Positions 4,473 through 5,053 of a DNA stretch of 5,053 nt are shown in pieces. Each line of letters starts with the position of its first letter. Positions within the stretch are counted from its first letter, which is position 1. Origin of the DNA: Methylotenera sp. (GTDB lineage Bacteria; Pseudomonadota; Gammaproteobacteria; Burkholderiales; Methylophilaceae); the NCBI GenBank assembly GCA_027487055.1, contig JAIYEJ010000322.1, forward strand, positions 1 to 5,053, given 5' to 3'. A model generated the notes under the pieces. That model saw only the letters and a program-made list of their open reading frames with translations. It made no database searches and was not told where the DNA came from. A program made the position numbers and the translations under genes.

Positions 4473-5053
4473 TCATTGTGCAAACTCAAATAAAGGGTGA
4501 CGACTTAAACTTTTTGCCACAAAACCAGCAGTATCATTTGGTTTTTGTGCAAAAATTGCGTCAGCTTCCTGTTTTGAATTTACCGCTAAAAACACAGATG
4601 CACCCGAGCCGCTCATTCTAGGCATGCCGCCATCTCTTATTTGAAAGCGACTAAGCCAGTTTAGGGTTGATGCAACTGCAGGAAATTCTTTACAAACTAC
4701 TGCTTCAAGGTCGTTTCTAAATACACCAGAATACGCACCGCTTGAAAAGTCCGCTATTTTCAACGGTTTCGTGTCTCTTGTCAATGTAGAATTGGCAAAA
4801 ACTTGTGCAGTAGATACATGTACTAAAGGTGTTAGCACTACATAATAGCTTGGTTCTAATACCATTGCAGTCAGTTCTTCTCCTACGCCTTCAGCCCAAG
4901 CGTTTTGGCCAAACACAAACACAGGCACATCTGCACCTAAAGTTAATCCAATTTGCATCAATTTTTCGCGACTTAAATTTAGCTGCCATAATTGGTTAAG
5001 TGCTAATAACATCGTTGCCGCATCAGAGCTTCCACCGCCCAAGCCTCCGCCCA
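4473..5053 (-). CDS. ispE: 4-diphosphocytidyl-2-C-methyl-D-erythritol kinase, C-terminal two thirds (5' end outside window)
   Basis: This GHMP-family kinase phosphorylates CDP-methylerythritol with ATP in the MEP pathway to isoprenoid precursors. About 192 codons are present; the E. coli enzyme has 283 residues, so roughly the first 90 are beyond the right edge. The visible part opens in the glycine-rich ATP-binding motif GGGLGGGSSDAAT. It continues with LGADVPVFVFGQNAWAEGVGEEL, which carries the conserved Asp of the GADVP motif, and then the C-terminal GHMP motif MPRMSGSGASVFL. The TTG codon at 5042 lies inside the glycine-rich motif and is not a start. The stop is TGA at 4473-4475. In betaproteobacteria lolB often lies upstream of ispE; that cannot be checked here. 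Confidence 0.97.
   Translation of the reverse strand, partial: GGGLGGGSSDAATMLLALNQLWQLNLSREKLMQIGLTLGADVPVFVFGQNAWAEGVGEELTAMVLEPSYYVVLTPLVHVSTAQVFANSTLTRDTKPLKIADFSSGAYSGVFRNDLEAVVCKEFPAVASTLNWLSRFQIRDGGMPRMSGSGASVFLAVNSKQEADAIFAQKPNDTAGFVAKSLSRHPLFEFAQ

Noticed and set aside
5040..5042. TTG at 5042 as the start of ispE
   Set aside because: It is the Leu inside the glycine-rich ATP-binding motif; the frame stays open to the window edge, with Gly codons directly upstream.
1..5053. CRISPR array, toxin-antitoxin pair, transposase or insertion-sequence ends
   Set aside because: I found no regularly spaced repeats, no transposase motifs and no paired small genes; all the longer coding frames are accounted for by housekeeping genes and the integrase.

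Overview
The window is a stretch of bacterial chromosome in which every recognisable gene lies on the minus strand. It reads, from high to low coordinates: ispE (5' end cut by the window edge), tRNA-Gln(TTG), prs, rplY (L25/Ctc type), pth, ychF, tRNA-Met(CAT), and the first 131 codons of a P4-type tyrosine-recombinase integrase cut by the left edge. The order ispE, tRNA-Gln, prs, rplY, pth, ychF is a familiar betaproteobacterial housekeeping arrangement. The protein sequences and the AT-leaning composition point to a betaproteobacterium, most likely a methylotroph of the Methylophilaceae (Methylotenera/Methylophilus-like). That assignment is inference from family knowledge, not a search result.

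Right part (about 2550-5053): IspE works in the MEP isoprenoid pathway. A tRNA-Gln gene begins 6 bp after its stop codon. Two consecutive intrinsic terminators then separate that transcript from prs (PRPP synthetase), which appears to start with TTG. A third terminator follows prs. rplY then starts with an excellent Shine-Dalgarno sequence and ends in a fourth terminator. The genes are adjacent and co-oriented, but they are punctuated by hairpins rather than forming one seamless operon.

Middle (815-2547): pth (peptidyl-tRNA hydrolase) and ychF (Obg-family ATPase) both serve translation. pth is odd because its start lies only 16 bp beyond the U-tract of the rplY terminator and has no visible Shine-Dalgarno sequence.

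Left part (1-814): tRNA-Met is driven by a near-consensus promoter (TTGACA, 17 bp, TAGAAT) with a GC-rich discriminator, and is followed by its own terminator. Directly downstream, on the same strand, lies the integrase start. The stretch between them holds a cluster of five GGGTAT-type sites and a 12-bp direct repeat, the sort of layout expected for an integrase arm-site and autoregulatory region. The tRNA acceptor stem is imperfect only in its 3' strand, which fits replacement of the tRNA 3' end by an integrated element. The element body and its cargo would lie to the left, outside this window.

I see no new defence, CRISPR or otherwise undescribed multi-gene system here. The integrase/tRNA junction is the part most worth following up.
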